A stretch of DNA of 64,000 nucleotides from positions 2,418,001-2,482,000 of the forward strand of contig NZ_CP035319.1 of the NCBI RefSeq assembly GCF_004328705.1, written 5' to 3'. The notes under the pieces were generated by a model. That model saw only the letters and a program-made list of their open reading frames with translations. It did no database searches and was not told the DNA's origin. The DNA is from Rhodococcus sp. ABRD24. GTDB taxonomy: Bacteria; Actinomycetota; Actinomycetes; Mycobacteriales; Mycobacteriaceae. Both the position numbers and the translations under genes were made by a program. Shown piece by piece: positions 52,590 through 60,473 of this stretch (within the stretch, counting starts at the first letter, position 1; every line of letters begins with the position of its first letter).

Positions 52590-54041
52590 GTGACCAGCAC
52601 ATACGACAAGCCGTTCCTCGACGTCGATGGACAACTAGATCGTCTACGGGATCGTGGCTTGGTCTTCGAAGACCGTGAGTTCGCGTACCGCGAGCTACAG
52701 GCTATTGGCTACTACCGCCTATCGGGGTACTGGTACCCGTTTCGGCAGCGGCCGAAGGCTCCGGGCGAGCAACGTCCGTCGGAGTTCGTCGAAGGCGCGA
52801 CCCTCAAAGAGGTCCTTGAGATCTACCGTTTTGATGAACGACTGAGGATCGAGATTCTTCATGCCCTCTCACATATCGAGGTGGCTATGCGCTTTCGGAT
52901 CGGGCATCTACTTGGCAGGCGAGGTCCCTTCGCTCACAACGAGGCAGCGGAGCTTGACTCCGGCTGGACCACGTCTGAAGAACGTAAGGGAAACGGCCCC
53001 AACTGCTCAGCAGACTGCACCTGGTCCGCGAGCGGTCACGAAGAGTGGATGCGCAAGCAGGAGCGGAATGAGGAGGTTTCGAATGAGGCCTTCATCGCGC
53101 ATTTCGACTCGAACTACGGCAAGCCATTGCCTGTGTGGACAGCGACGGAGGTCATGAGCTTCGGTGATCTCAATCGGCTGTTCAGTGGAATGACCCAGCG
53201 CGACCGCCAACAGATTGCCGTGGACTTCGACCTCTGCCAAGAAGACGGGAACGGCGACGCAGGAGCACTCTCAAACTGGTTGGAGCACCTCCGCCAGACC
53301 CGGAACTTCTGTGCGCATCATGGGCGACTGTGGAACAGAAACCACACGGCTCCGCTATCGATGCCGTTCACAGTGAAGGAGATGGCGCATATGAGAGGCG
53401 ATGGAGCCAGCGGGGCGCTGCCAGTCTCACGGCCAGCCAGCCGCATCTACGGCAGCCTGGTCCTGATCACGTATCTCCTCGCCCGTATCAACCACTCGAA
53501 TGAGACGCGCGACAGGATTCGTGCGCTCATTGAAGCGTTTGCGGCGGAGCGGACGACACGTCTGTCGGATATGGGGTTCCCGGATGGCTGGGAATCCGAG
53601 GAAATTTGGCAGGTCGATTACGCCCGGGATGAGGAACTGGCCGCTCGAGCGTACTTGTTACGTGGCGTCGAGCTGCTTTACGCATCTGACGCGGCCGCCA
53701 GGCTTTGGCACAAGGAAGGCCACAAAGAACGTTCCTCACGGCTGGGGTACTACCGCAAGAACGGCGCCGTACTGTCCGTGCCAGGTGTGGAAGCCCATCG
53801 GTACCCGGCTTTTCAGTTCGACGCAGAGACCGGTGATCTCTTCCCCCTCGCCGTCATCGCAAACCGACGTCTCCTGCAGGGGCGAGCTGGTTCGGAGAAA
53901 GAACGCTGGGCCGCACTGAAGTGGTGGGACGCCCCGTGCAACCTCATGCCTGAGAATCTCAGTCCGCGACAGGGTCTCGAAAGCGGCGCACTTAAGCAGG
54001 AAGTGCTCGACGCGCTACTCGCGCGACGGGACGACGAGTAG
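52590..54041 (+). CDS. Abi_2 family abortive-infection protein with extra C-terminal domain
   Basis: About 483 aa. The first 300 residues match Abi_2 (AbiD/AbiF type): LRDRGLVFEDREFAYRELQ, IGYYRLSGYWYPF, then HALSHIEVAMRFRIGH, and the RxxxxH motif RQTRNFCAHHGRLWNR, which corresponds to the HEPN active-site Arg/His. Such proteins are RNA-targeting abortive-infection factors. The last about 170 residues (WESEEIWQVDYARDEEL, then GYYRKNGAVLSVPG) go beyond the family's usual length and are unrecognised. The GTG start is set by the TATTAT box; a longer frame starting at 52413 is not coding. Confidence 0.82.
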   Translation: MTSTYDKPFLDVDGQLDRLRDRGLVFEDREFAYRELQAIGYYRLSGYWYPFRQRPKAPGEQRPSEFVEGATLKEVLEIYRFDERLRIEILHALSHIEVAMRFRIGHLLGRRGPFAHNEAAELDSGWTTSEERKGNGPNCSADCTWSASGHEEWMRKQERNEEVSNEAFIAHFDSNYGKPLPVWTATEVMSFGDLNRLFSGMTQRDRQQIAVDFDLCQEDGNGDAGALSNWLEHLRQTRNFCAHHGRLWNRNHTAPLSMPFTVKEMAHMRGDGASGALPVSRPASRIYGSLVLITYLLARINHSNETRDRIRALIEAFAAERTTRLSDMGFPDGWESEEIWQVDYARDEELAARAYLLRGVELLYASDAAARLWHKEGHKERSSRLGYYRKNGAVLSVPGVEAHRYPAFQFDAETGDLFPLAVIANRRLLQGRAGSEKERWAALKWWDAPCNLMPENLSPRQGLESGALKQEVLDALLARRDDE

Positions 54042-54154
54042 AACCCACTACCGTGCTCCGGATCCTGCCTGCTCATTTCGACGTAGTCGTGGGCAGGGTG
54101 TCCGGTGCCCGCGGGTGCGCGTAGACGCCCGGCAGGCCGTGAAGAGCATTGCGA

Positions 54155-54182
54155 ATATATGGTCGCTGATGCGACCATATAT
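54155..54182. promoter_or_regulatory. Palindromic operator of the AbiE-type operon
   Basis: ATATATGGTCGC, TGAT, GCGACCATATAT: a perfect 12-bp inverted repeat ending two bases before the start of the antitoxin gene. AbiEi-type antitoxins repress their own operon by binding inverted repeats, so this is the likely operator; it also contains the AT-rich promoter element. Confidence 0.65.
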
Positions 54183-54184
54183 GC

Positions 54185-54883
54185 ATGAGTGAGATGTCGG
54201 TGGTGGACGCGGCCGCTGCGTTGGGGGTGACGAGTCGGCAGGTCGAGCGGCTCGCGCAGGCCGGTGATGTCGTGGTGACGCGTCGGGTGGGGCGGTCGCT
54301 GCTGCTCGATTCGTCGTCGGTGCACCGGTGCGCGCAGATGGGCCGTCGCCGGGGACGGCCGTGGAGCGAGGAGGCGGCGTGGGGGGCGCTGGCCCTACTC
54401 TCGGGTGGGTCGGTGGACTGGCTCCCGTCGGCGCACCGGGCCCGGTTGCGGGATCGGTTGCGGCGCTCGACCGCTGACGAGGTCGCCTACCTGGCCCGGC
54501 GCCGGCAGGCTCGCATCCTGCGGATGCGTGGGTGGGGCGGCGAGATGACCGGCCCCGGCTCGGTCCTGATCGCTGGCGGTGTCTCCGCGCTCGATGTGGA
54601 TCCGGGGTTGGCGGAGCGGTTCGGGCTGACGACCGGCCACCACGAGGGTGTCGACGGCTACGTCCCCGCCGCGCACGTCGAGACACTGGCTGACGCGTTC
54701 GGCCTGGTCCCCGACCTCGAGGGCGACGTGACGCTGCGGGTCGTCTCGGAGGTGTCCCCGGTCCTCGCCGAGGGGGCGGTGCCGGTCGCGGTGGTCGCGG
54801 CGGATCTGATGGAGTCGCTCAGCACTCGGGAGCGCAGTGCCGGCGCCCGCGTCCTGCAGGAGTTGCTCGATGACTTCCGGTGA
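54185..54883 (+). CDS. AbiEi-like antitoxin/autoregulator
   Basis: About 232 aa. It begins with a winged helix-turn-helix (VVDAAAALGVTSRQVERLA), as in AbiEi proteins of type IV toxin-antitoxin systems. The C-terminal part is alpha/beta (HHEGVDGYVPAAHVETLA). The gene overlaps the downstream nucleotidyltransferase gene by 14 bp, and its promoter holds a perfect inverted repeat. Gene order, coupling and operator all fit an AbiEi antitoxin that represses the operon. Confidence 0.78.
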   Translation: MSEMSVVDAAAALGVTSRQVERLAQAGDVVVTRRVGRSLLLDSSSVHRCAQMGRRRGRPWSEEAAWGALALLSGGSVDWLPSAHRARLRDRLRRSTADEVAYLARRRQARILRMRGWGGEMTGPGSVLIAGGVSALDVDPGLAERFGLTTGHHEGVDGYVPAAHVETLADAFGLVPDLEGDVTLRVVSEVSPVLAEGAVPVAVVAADLMESLSTRERSAGARVLQELLDDFR

Positions 54884-55778
54884 GCCGCGCCCACGCTGGC
54901 AGGTTCCGGCCCCGCCGGGTGGGTGGGGTCCGCCGTGGCCGCAGGCCGCCGAACTGGCGCAGGCCATTCCGTCGCAGCAGTGGAGTCTGGTCGGCGGGTT
55001 GATGGTGCAGGTCCACGCGGCCCGGGCCGGGCTGCCGATCGGCCGGGCCACGGTCGATGTCGACATGGTCCTGCACATCGAGACCGGCGCGACCACCTTC
55101 AGCGGGATCCGGGAACGCCTCGAACAACTCGACTACCGGCTACGGATGCCCGTCGGCGACGGCCCGGCACACCGGTTCGTCCGCGAGCACGAACACGTCG
55201 ATGTGATGGTCGCCGACAACCTCGCCCCCACACACCGGCCGACCGTGCACGGGCGAGCGGTGTTCGCGCTCCCCGCCGGGACCTCCGCCCTCCGCAAGAC
55301 CGTCGACTGCCGCATCGACGTCGACGGCGCCGCGGTGCAGCTCAGCGTCCCCGACGCCCTCGGCGCCCTGGTCCTCAAGGGCGCCGCCTACCGCGAGGAT
55401 GCGCGGGACCGCGGCCGGCATCTCGAGGACGCCGCCGTCCTCGCCTGCACCCTCGACAACCCTGTCCTCGAACGCGATCGGATGATCGGCAGCGACCGCA
55501 AACGGATCCGTTACCTCGCGGCCGCGCTCGAACGCGCCGATCACCCGGCCTGGTCCGCCGTGCCGGCGGCCCGCCGCGGCCGCGGACACGCTGCCCTGCA
55601 GGTCCTCGCGAAAGCCCCCACCCCGCTCCCGCCCGACCTGCTCGGCGGGCTCAGCGCTGCCGCGCTCGCCCACCCCACCCGGCCCCGCCGCAGCCGGTCC
55701 GCAGGCCCGGCCCCGGCCGATCCACAGCAGACACAGGGACTCGAGCCGCCGAGCCCGGATACCGGGATAGAGCTGTAG
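54870..55778 (+). CDS. AbiEii-like nucleotidyltransferase (toxin)
   Basis: About 302 aa. The nucleotidyltransferase signature is clear: SLVGGLMVQVHAARAG followed by RATVDVDMVL gives the GG motif (Gly42-Gly43) and Asp63-x-Asp65. LKGAAYREDARDRGRHLED resembles the K-x-x-x(A)-R-x-x-KDxxD segment of AbiEii, here with H-L-E-D. AbiEii toxins transfer nucleotides to tRNA and stop growth; the upstream AbiEi-like protein counteracts this. The C-terminal tail is Pro/Ala-rich and low complexity. A remnant of its last codons is present at 43.94 kb, as part of the segmental duplication. Confidence 0.82.
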   Translation: MTSGEPRPRWQVPAPPGGWGPPWPQAAELAQAIPSQQWSLVGGLMVQVHAARAGLPIGRATVDVDMVLHIETGATTFSGIRERLEQLDYRLRMPVGDGPAHRFVREHEHVDVMVADNLAPTHRPTVHGRAVFALPAGTSALRKTVDCRIDVDGAAVQLSVPDALGALVLKGAAYREDARDRGRHLEDAAVLACTLDNPVLERDRMIGSDRKRIRYLAAALERADHPAWSAVPAARRGRGHAALQVLAKAPTPLPPDLLGGLSAAALAHPTRPRRSRSAGPAPADPQQTQGLEPPSPDTGIEL

Positions 55779-56323
55779 CCGGCGGCTCTGTCACCGCGTT
55801 CGGGAGGAGTGGTCACTGCCCGCCGGCGCCGGTCGGCGCGGAACGCTGCCGCCACCAGATGATCGCCGAGGCGGCGAGCGCGGCCGCGCCGATCCCCGCT
55901 GCGATCAGGCCGGCGCGGTTCGCATCCTCGCAGTCGGGGAGGTAGAGGTTGCCGGTGTACACGTCGGGTTCCGGCACGGTGAGGTCCCCTGCGCTGAAGG
56001 TCCCCCAAAAGCCGTTCATGCACTCGGAGTGGGACTGGGTCTCGTGGCGGTCGAACAGGAGCCCACCGGCGATGAAGACGATGGCCACGGCCGCGAGGCC
56101 GGCAAGGGTTCGGCGTGCTGTCGTGGCCACCTGGGGATTGTCACACGAGGTCAGTTCGCCTCGCGGCGTGCAGCTTCCAGACGCTGGCGTCGCCGGATCA
56201 GCCGGTCACGGCTCGCTTCGCCGTTGAATATCTCCGCGTTGACGGCGGTTTCGAGGTCGAACGGTGCACCCGCCAGGCGGAGTTCGGCCATCTCGACGAA
56301 GAATCGGTCCACCGCGATCCGGA
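55741..56323. repeat. Segmental duplication, copy 2 (partner 43941-44520)
   Basis: Intact source copy: end of the AbiEii-like gene, the small membrane protein and the 3' half of the ribbon-helix-helix gene, same order and orientation as at 43.9 kb. Confidence 0.85.
55813..56130 (-). CDS. Small two-helix membrane protein, copy 2
   Basis: About 105 aa, with helices GLAAVAIVFIAGGLLFD and AAGIGAAALAASAIIWW and a two-Cys loop (SECMNG, DCEDAN). The termini are nearly identical to copy 1 at 44010-44327, but the loop (TFSAGDLTVPEPDVYTG) is diverged. GTG start, with GACAAT six bases before. It follows the ribbon-helix-helix gene on the same strand. Confidence 0.75.
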   Translation of the reverse strand: MATTARRTLAGLAAVAIVFIAGGLLFDRHETQSHSECMNGFWGTFSAGDLTVPEPDVYTGNLYLPDCEDANRAGLIAAGIGAAALAASAIIWWRQRSAPTGAGGQ

Positions 56324-56651
56324 TCAACTCGCCCCGAGCGACCCCGACCCGCCGCGCGAGGGTGTCGAGTCGGGCGGTGAGGCCTTCGCCGAGGTGCATG
56401 GCCATCACCTTCGAGAACGCTGGTCTGGAGACGTGATTGCGCTTGCGTGAGCGCACGATCGCCGCCAACCCCGCCTGGCGGCTCAGGAGTCGGCCGATCG
56501 CCACCCGGACCACCGCGCTGCGCCGGCGCTGCCCGAACGGTTCCGCCGCCGCGCACAACGCGAGGTGCGCTTCCTCCGAGAACTGCACCTGGATCGGCGG
56601 CCCGATCGGCGTTCGCCCCATCTGCGTCGAAGACCGGTCGTCCAAGGGCAC
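56151..56651 (-). CDS. Ribbon-helix-helix-like DNA-binding protein
   Basis: About 166 aa. The start PIGPPIQVQFSEEAHLAL has the beta-strand/helix pattern of ribbon-helix-helix proteins, and a second such unit appears later (LGEGLTARLDTLARRVGV). A basic linker (RSRKRNHVS) lies between. It may be a tandem-RHH regulator. GTG 56651 is used, with a divergent LexA-regulated gene 137 bp away; ATG 56621 is an alternative start. The intact partner of the fragment at 44348-44520. Confidence 0.65.
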   Translation of the reverse strand: MPLDDRSSTQMGRTPIGPPIQVQFSEEAHLALCAAAEPFGQRRRSAVVRVAIGRLLSRQAGLAAIVRSRKRNHVSRPAFSKVMAMHLGEGLTARLDTLARRVGVARGELIRIAVDRFFVEMAELRLAGAPFDLETAVNAEIFNGEASRDRLIRRRQRLEAARREAN

Positions 56652-56734
56652 CCGGCCACTATCGCACCCCCACCCCGAGACCCGGAGTGACGGTCTCGAC
56701 AGCCCCGGAGTATTCGACTCCCACCCCGAGTGTG

Positions 56735-56750
56735 TCGAACATACGTTCTA
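56735..56750. promoter_or_regulatory. LexA SOS box
   Basis: TCGAAC, ATAC, GTTCTA: one mismatch from the mycobacterial/actinobacterial SOS box TCGAACN4GTTCGA. It overlaps a TACGTT -10 element, so LexA binding would block the promoter of the ImuA-like gene. Confidence 0.8.
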
Positions 56751-56788
56751 ATATGGTGGTGGGTGGGGTGCGTGAAGGTGGTGAGAGT

Positions 56789-57577
56789 GTGAGCGAGTCG
56801 AAGGCGGCGATGATCGACCAGCTGCGCAAGCAGATGGCCGCGATCCCGGCACGCTCGGTCGGGCCGGCCCGACCGTCCCTCGCGGCCCTGACCTGCGCAC
56901 GCCCGAGCCCGGACCCGGACCCGAACCCGGACCGGGGACCGGAGGTGCGGGTGGAGCCGTCCCCGATCCGGACCCTGCCGGTGCCCGAGCCGCTCGCCGA
57001 GCTGCTCCCCCATCGCGGGCTGGCCCGGGGATCGACCGTGCGGCTCGGGGGCGTCACGTCGCTGCGGGCGGGACTGATCGCGTCCGTGACCAGCGCGGGA
57101 GGCTGGGCCGCGGTCGTCGGATCCCCCACCCTGTGCCTGCTGGCGGCCGCGGAGATGGGTGCGGACTTGCGGCGGTGCGCGGTCATCGCTGATCCGGGCC
57201 CGGATCCGGTCGCGGTCGCGGCCGTCCTCGCCGACGGCCTCGACCTGGTCCTGTTGTCCCTCGCCGGCGCCGACGTACCCCCGAGTCGGGCGAGGGCCGT
57301 GACCGCTCGCGCTCGCCGTAACGGGGCCGTCCTTGCCTTCACCGAGGGCCGGTGGCCGTCGACCGACCTGCAGCTCGACGCCCGCGTCACCCGCTATCGC
57401 GGCCTCGACGCCGGGCGCGGCCGCATCACCGGCATCGACCTCGACATCCGCGCCGCAGTGCGCGGGCAGCAGGCCCGCCACCGGACCGTCACGCTCGCCG
57501 GTCGCGGCGGCCACGTCGACTGGACACCCGCCGCCACGAGCGCGGCCGCCGCGGCGCCGTTGAGGATCGCGCAGTGA
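56789..57577 (+). CDS. imuA-like: ImuA-like RecA-fold protein, SOS-regulated
   Basis: About 262 aa, with the layout of mycobacterial ImuA': a short helical start (AAMIDQLRKQMAAIPAR), then a degenerate RecA core, where RGSTVRLGGVTSLRAG replaces the P-loop, and LDLVLLSLAGADVPPSRARA, GAVLAFTEGRWPSTDLQLDA. ImuA' works with ImuB and the polymerase DnaE2 in SOS mutagenesis; neither is adjacent here. GTG 56789 has GAAGGTGGTGA upstream; ATG 56753, right after the SOS box, is the other start. The stop overlaps the next gene (GTGA). Confidence 0.78.
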   Translation: MSESKAAMIDQLRKQMAAIPARSVGPARPSLAALTCARPSPDPDPNPDRGPEVRVEPSPIRTLPVPEPLAELLPHRGLARGSTVRLGGVTSLRAGLIASVTSAGGWAAVVGSPTLCLLAAAEMGADLRRCAVIADPGPDPVAVAAVLADGLDLVLLSLAGADVPPSRARAVTARARRNGAVLAFTEGRWPSTDLQLDARVTRYRGLDAGRGRITGIDLDIRAAVRGQQARHRTVTLAGRGGHVDWTPAATSAAAAAPLRIAQ

Positions 57578-57912
57578 ACCTGCCACCCGGCCTCGCGAAC
57601 TGGGCCGAGCCGTTCCCCGGCGCCCCGACCGTGCGCTACCTCGAACGCCCGGTCCCGGTGTTCGTCGACGTCTCCCGAGTCCTGCCCGGCAACGCCGCCT
57701 TCACCCGCGCCGACAACCTCCCCCTACGCGTGCGCGCCGGCGGCATCCAACTCGAAGCGCAGATGCCAGGGACCTTGAGCTGCTGGTTGCGCGTCGCTGA
57801 CGGCCGCTGGCTCGCCCAAGTCTGCATCCCCGCCCGATCGGTCAACGGGCGCAGCGAACTCGACCTCTGGTTGTGGGTCGATGCCGGGAACGTCACCCGC
57901 AGAACGATGTAG
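57574..57912 (+). CDS. Hypothetical protein coupled to ImuA-like gene, 112 aa
   Basis: Small soluble protein beginning NLPPGLANWAEPFPGAP and ending with VADGRWLAQVCIPARSVNGR plus a short tail. It starts at a GTG that overlaps the ImuA-like stop, so it is under the same SOS box. In chromosomal SOS mutagenesis operons this place is taken by imuB, a much larger protein; this one is not a Y-family polymerase. A fragment of a second copy lies at 52341. Confidence 0.7.
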   Translation: MNLPPGLANWAEPFPGAPTVRYLERPVPVFVDVSRVLPGNAAFTRADNLPLRVRAGGIQLEAQMPGTLSCWLRVADGRWLAQVCIPARSVNGRSELDLWLWVDAGNVTRRTM

Positions 57913-58132
57913 TGGCGTCTGAGTTGTTGAGGGCTTGAACAGCGGTTTCAGTCGGTGTCTTTGAAAACTATGAGACGAAGCGGCCACGGAGTCAGGTAAG
58001 AACGTCCCGGGTCGGTGCCATGTCGAGTGCTGCAGCCACATGAGTCGATGGTCAATCTCGGGGCAGCAGGGGCGCTGAGCGAACGTGACGATTCAGGCAG
58101 GTCGACCACCTGTTCTCTGCCAGAATCGACGG

Positions 58133-59536
58133 ATGGCACTGTGGCGGAATCGGGACCTCGAGGACATCCTCGGAGGGAAGCTCGAGCAAGGGGTGATCAC
58201 CGAAGCAGGACTCCGCAAGCTGGTAGAGGCAATCCCTGTCGAGAGTGAGTTTGTCGAGTACAAGAGCTGCGACGAGTTCAAGAAGCCGCCGAAAACCGAG
58301 TTCAAACAGGAACGAGGTAAGGATGTTTCGGCGCCCGCGAACGGCCGCGGCGCGATCCTGATCTACGGGATCGAGGATGACAAGAAGTTCAGCGTCGTCG
58401 AGGAACGTATGAAGCCCTTTGACGGGGAGGCCGACGCGCACAAGCTGATTGAGCAGTTCCGGATCGACATTCGACAGTTCGTGGCACCGACACCACTGTT
58501 CGACATGTTCGCCGTTGAGGCTTCGACGGGTGGCTTCTATCTCGTCCTCGTCGTCCCGCCGAGCGCGGGGGCCCCACATGCTGTCACAGCTGGTCCAGGG
58601 AAAGAACGGCAGACGTTCTCCTACTTCGTCCGCGCTACTGGCGAAACCCACATCAGGACCCTCGGAGAGCACGAAGTCGCGGACCGCTACAGCGTCAGGC
58701 ATCGTCGGCAAGAGGACCGCGCACGCCACGCAGCCACCGTATGGAGCGAAGGTCGGGCCGAGTTGACTGCATACAGCGGGGCGCTCGTGTGGCTCGCTGT
58801 CGCAGTCGTTCCTGATGTTCCGGTCGACGGACAGCTGACAACGCAGGTCCGCGATGAGATCAAGGCGTGGGACAATCCCCAGACCTTTCCTGACTCCATC
58901 CTCGGACGTCGAGAGTCTGCTCGGGACTACCCCTTCCCCGCGCCGGGGAAGATGGTCTATACCGATCTCGGGCAGGATCAGCGAACCGGCACCAAGATCC
59001 CGAAAGCTGCTGGTTCATACCGGGAGCTGCACGCCGACGGCAGTACATACGCCGCCCTGATGCTGGCGAACGGTGGTGAAGGCGGCCAGGACGTAGTGCT
59101 CGACCCCGATGATCTGATCGACGCGATCGCGTCGCTCGTCATACACACCTTGGACTGGACAGTCGAGCGATCAGGCCGCTGGGGCAACGCAACCGTTCAG
59201 ATCGGTCTCGTCGTTGGTGAAAACAGCCGAGCGATGTCGCCATCGGTCCGACTGGCCACGAGCGGAGGGGTATCGGTACACGGACTTCGCCACGCTCGGG
59301 ACGGGAAGGTCGCGACGACACTCGCTGATCTGGCGTCACTTCACACGATGCAGGACAAGCTTCGAGTTGCGTATTCCGCTGCGCTGCCGATACTTCAAGG
59401 CTTCGGCGTCATCCAGCCGGCTTGGCTCACGGAAGACGGAGAGATCCGCGATTGGGGCTTGATCCAAGAGTTCCGGCCGACAGCGCTGACGTGGGCCACT
59501 GACCGTGGCGTCGGCGTCGACGACTCGGAGCTCTGA
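58133..59536 (+). CDS. AlbA/Schlafen-type ATP-binding domain protein
   Basis: About 467 aa. The N-terminal domain has the AlbA_2 pattern: ESEFVEYKS (E42-x-K44) and VSAPANGRGAILIYGIED, where Asn70 and the GRG turn match the AFANTxGGxLxxGVxD motif. This fold gives the nuclease/ATP-binding core of Schlafen and of several antiphage proteins. The remaining 300 residues are alpha/beta and unrecognised, with no ATPase or helicase module. ATG 58133 is six bases after CAGAAT. The gene stands alone before the serine recombinase. Confidence 0.75.
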   Translation: MALWRNRDLEDILGGKLEQGVITEAGLRKLVEAIPVESEFVEYKSCDEFKKPPKTEFKQERGKDVSAPANGRGAILIYGIEDDKKFSVVEERMKPFDGEADAHKLIEQFRIDIRQFVAPTPLFDMFAVEASTGGFYLVLVVPPSAGAPHAVTAGPGKERQTFSYFVRATGETHIRTLGEHEVADRYSVRHRRQEDRARHAATVWSEGRAELTAYSGALVWLAVAVVPDVPVDGQLTTQVRDEIKAWDNPQTFPDSILGRRESARDYPFPAPGKMVYTDLGQDQRTGTKIPKAAGSYRELHADGSTYAALMLANGGEGGQDVVLDPDDLIDAIASLVIHTLDWTVERSGRWGNATVQIGLVVGENSRAMSPSVRLATSGGVSVHGLRHARDGKVATTLADLASLHTMQDKLRVAYSAALPILQGFGVIQPAWLTEDGEIRDWGLIQEFRPTALTWATDRGVGVDDSEL

Positions 59537-59679
59537 CAGGCACTCCATCGGAGTGAGCGGTGCGTCCGATCTGACACGAGCAATCTGGGAAGGCCAGCCG
59601 GAGGTTGACACTCCCAGATTGTCATCATCAGAACTGTCAGCAGAAGTTCTTGCCCCAGTCGACGCCGTGCGTAGACGGG

Positions 59680-60297
59680 TCAGGACACTTCCGCTCTGAT
59701 GGCGGGTGTTTCGGCTCCCGGCACTTCCCTGCGGTGGTCTGGCATGTGGGCGTTGATGTAGCGGTAGAGGGTCGCGCGACTGAAACCGAGGACTTGGGCG
59801 ATCTCGGCCTTCGGGGTGCCGTCTTCGAGCATCCGTTTGACCTGGCGGGCCTTCTCAGGAGTGACCTTCGGGGGCTGACCGCCGACTCTTCCGCGGGCGC
59901 GGGCAGCCGCAAGCCCGGCGAGTGTGCGTTCCCTGACGAGTTCACGTTCGAACTCCGCGAGCGCACCGAACACGTGGAAGGTGAAGCGACCGTTCGGGGT
60001 AGAGGTGTCAATGCAGTCGGAGATGCTGCGGAGAGAAGCGCCGGCCTCCTCGATCCGGCGGACGGTCTCGATCAGGTGGCTCAGCGAACGACCGAGACGA
60101 TCGAGCTTCCACACCGCGATCTGGTCACCCGGCCTCAGCGCGTCGAGCACCTTCTCAAGCTCGGGCCGGTCTCGGCGGGCCCCGGAGGCCGTTTCCTCCC
60201 AGATCCGAAAACAACCGATCGCCCGCAGTGCGTCCGTCTGCAGATCGACGGACTGATCGGTGGTCGACACCCTCACGTACCCCAAAATCGCGCTCAC
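59680..60297 (-). CDS. Serine recombinase (resolvase/invertase)
   Basis: About 205 aa, small-serine type. Catalytic Ser11 lies in GYVRVSTTDQ; the Arg-rich helix follows (VWKLDRLGRSLSHL), then the long E helix (FHVFGALAEFERELVRERT) and a C-terminal helix-turn-helix (KAEIAQVLGFSRATLYRYI). All catalytic parts are present. GTG 60297 is used; the frame continues upstream without similarity. The left end of the IS21 element is 38 bp upstream of this start, so IS insertion may have replaced its promoter. Confidence 0.92.
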   Translation of the reverse strand: MSAILGYVRVSTTDQSVDLQTDALRAIGCFRIWEETASGARRDRPELEKVLDALRPGDQIAVWKLDRLGRSLSHLIETVRRIEEAGASLRSISDCIDTSTPNGRFTFHVFGALAEFERELVRERTLAGLAAARARGRVGGQPPKVTPEKARQVKRMLEDGTPKAEIAQVLGFSRATLYRYINAHMPDHRREVPGAETPAIRAEVS

Positions 60298-60473
60298 AGG
60301 GCAAGACCGTCTCAGAAACGTCCGACACCCGCCAGTGATGGCGCTCATTGAAAATGCTCAACTCTGCTCACCGAAAATGCTCACCCGTGTGGCTCCGCCA
60401 ATGAGGGCGGGTCTCCTTCGATGCTGGTGGTCTCTGACCACGCACCAGCACCCCAAAGGAGACCCGCTTTCTC

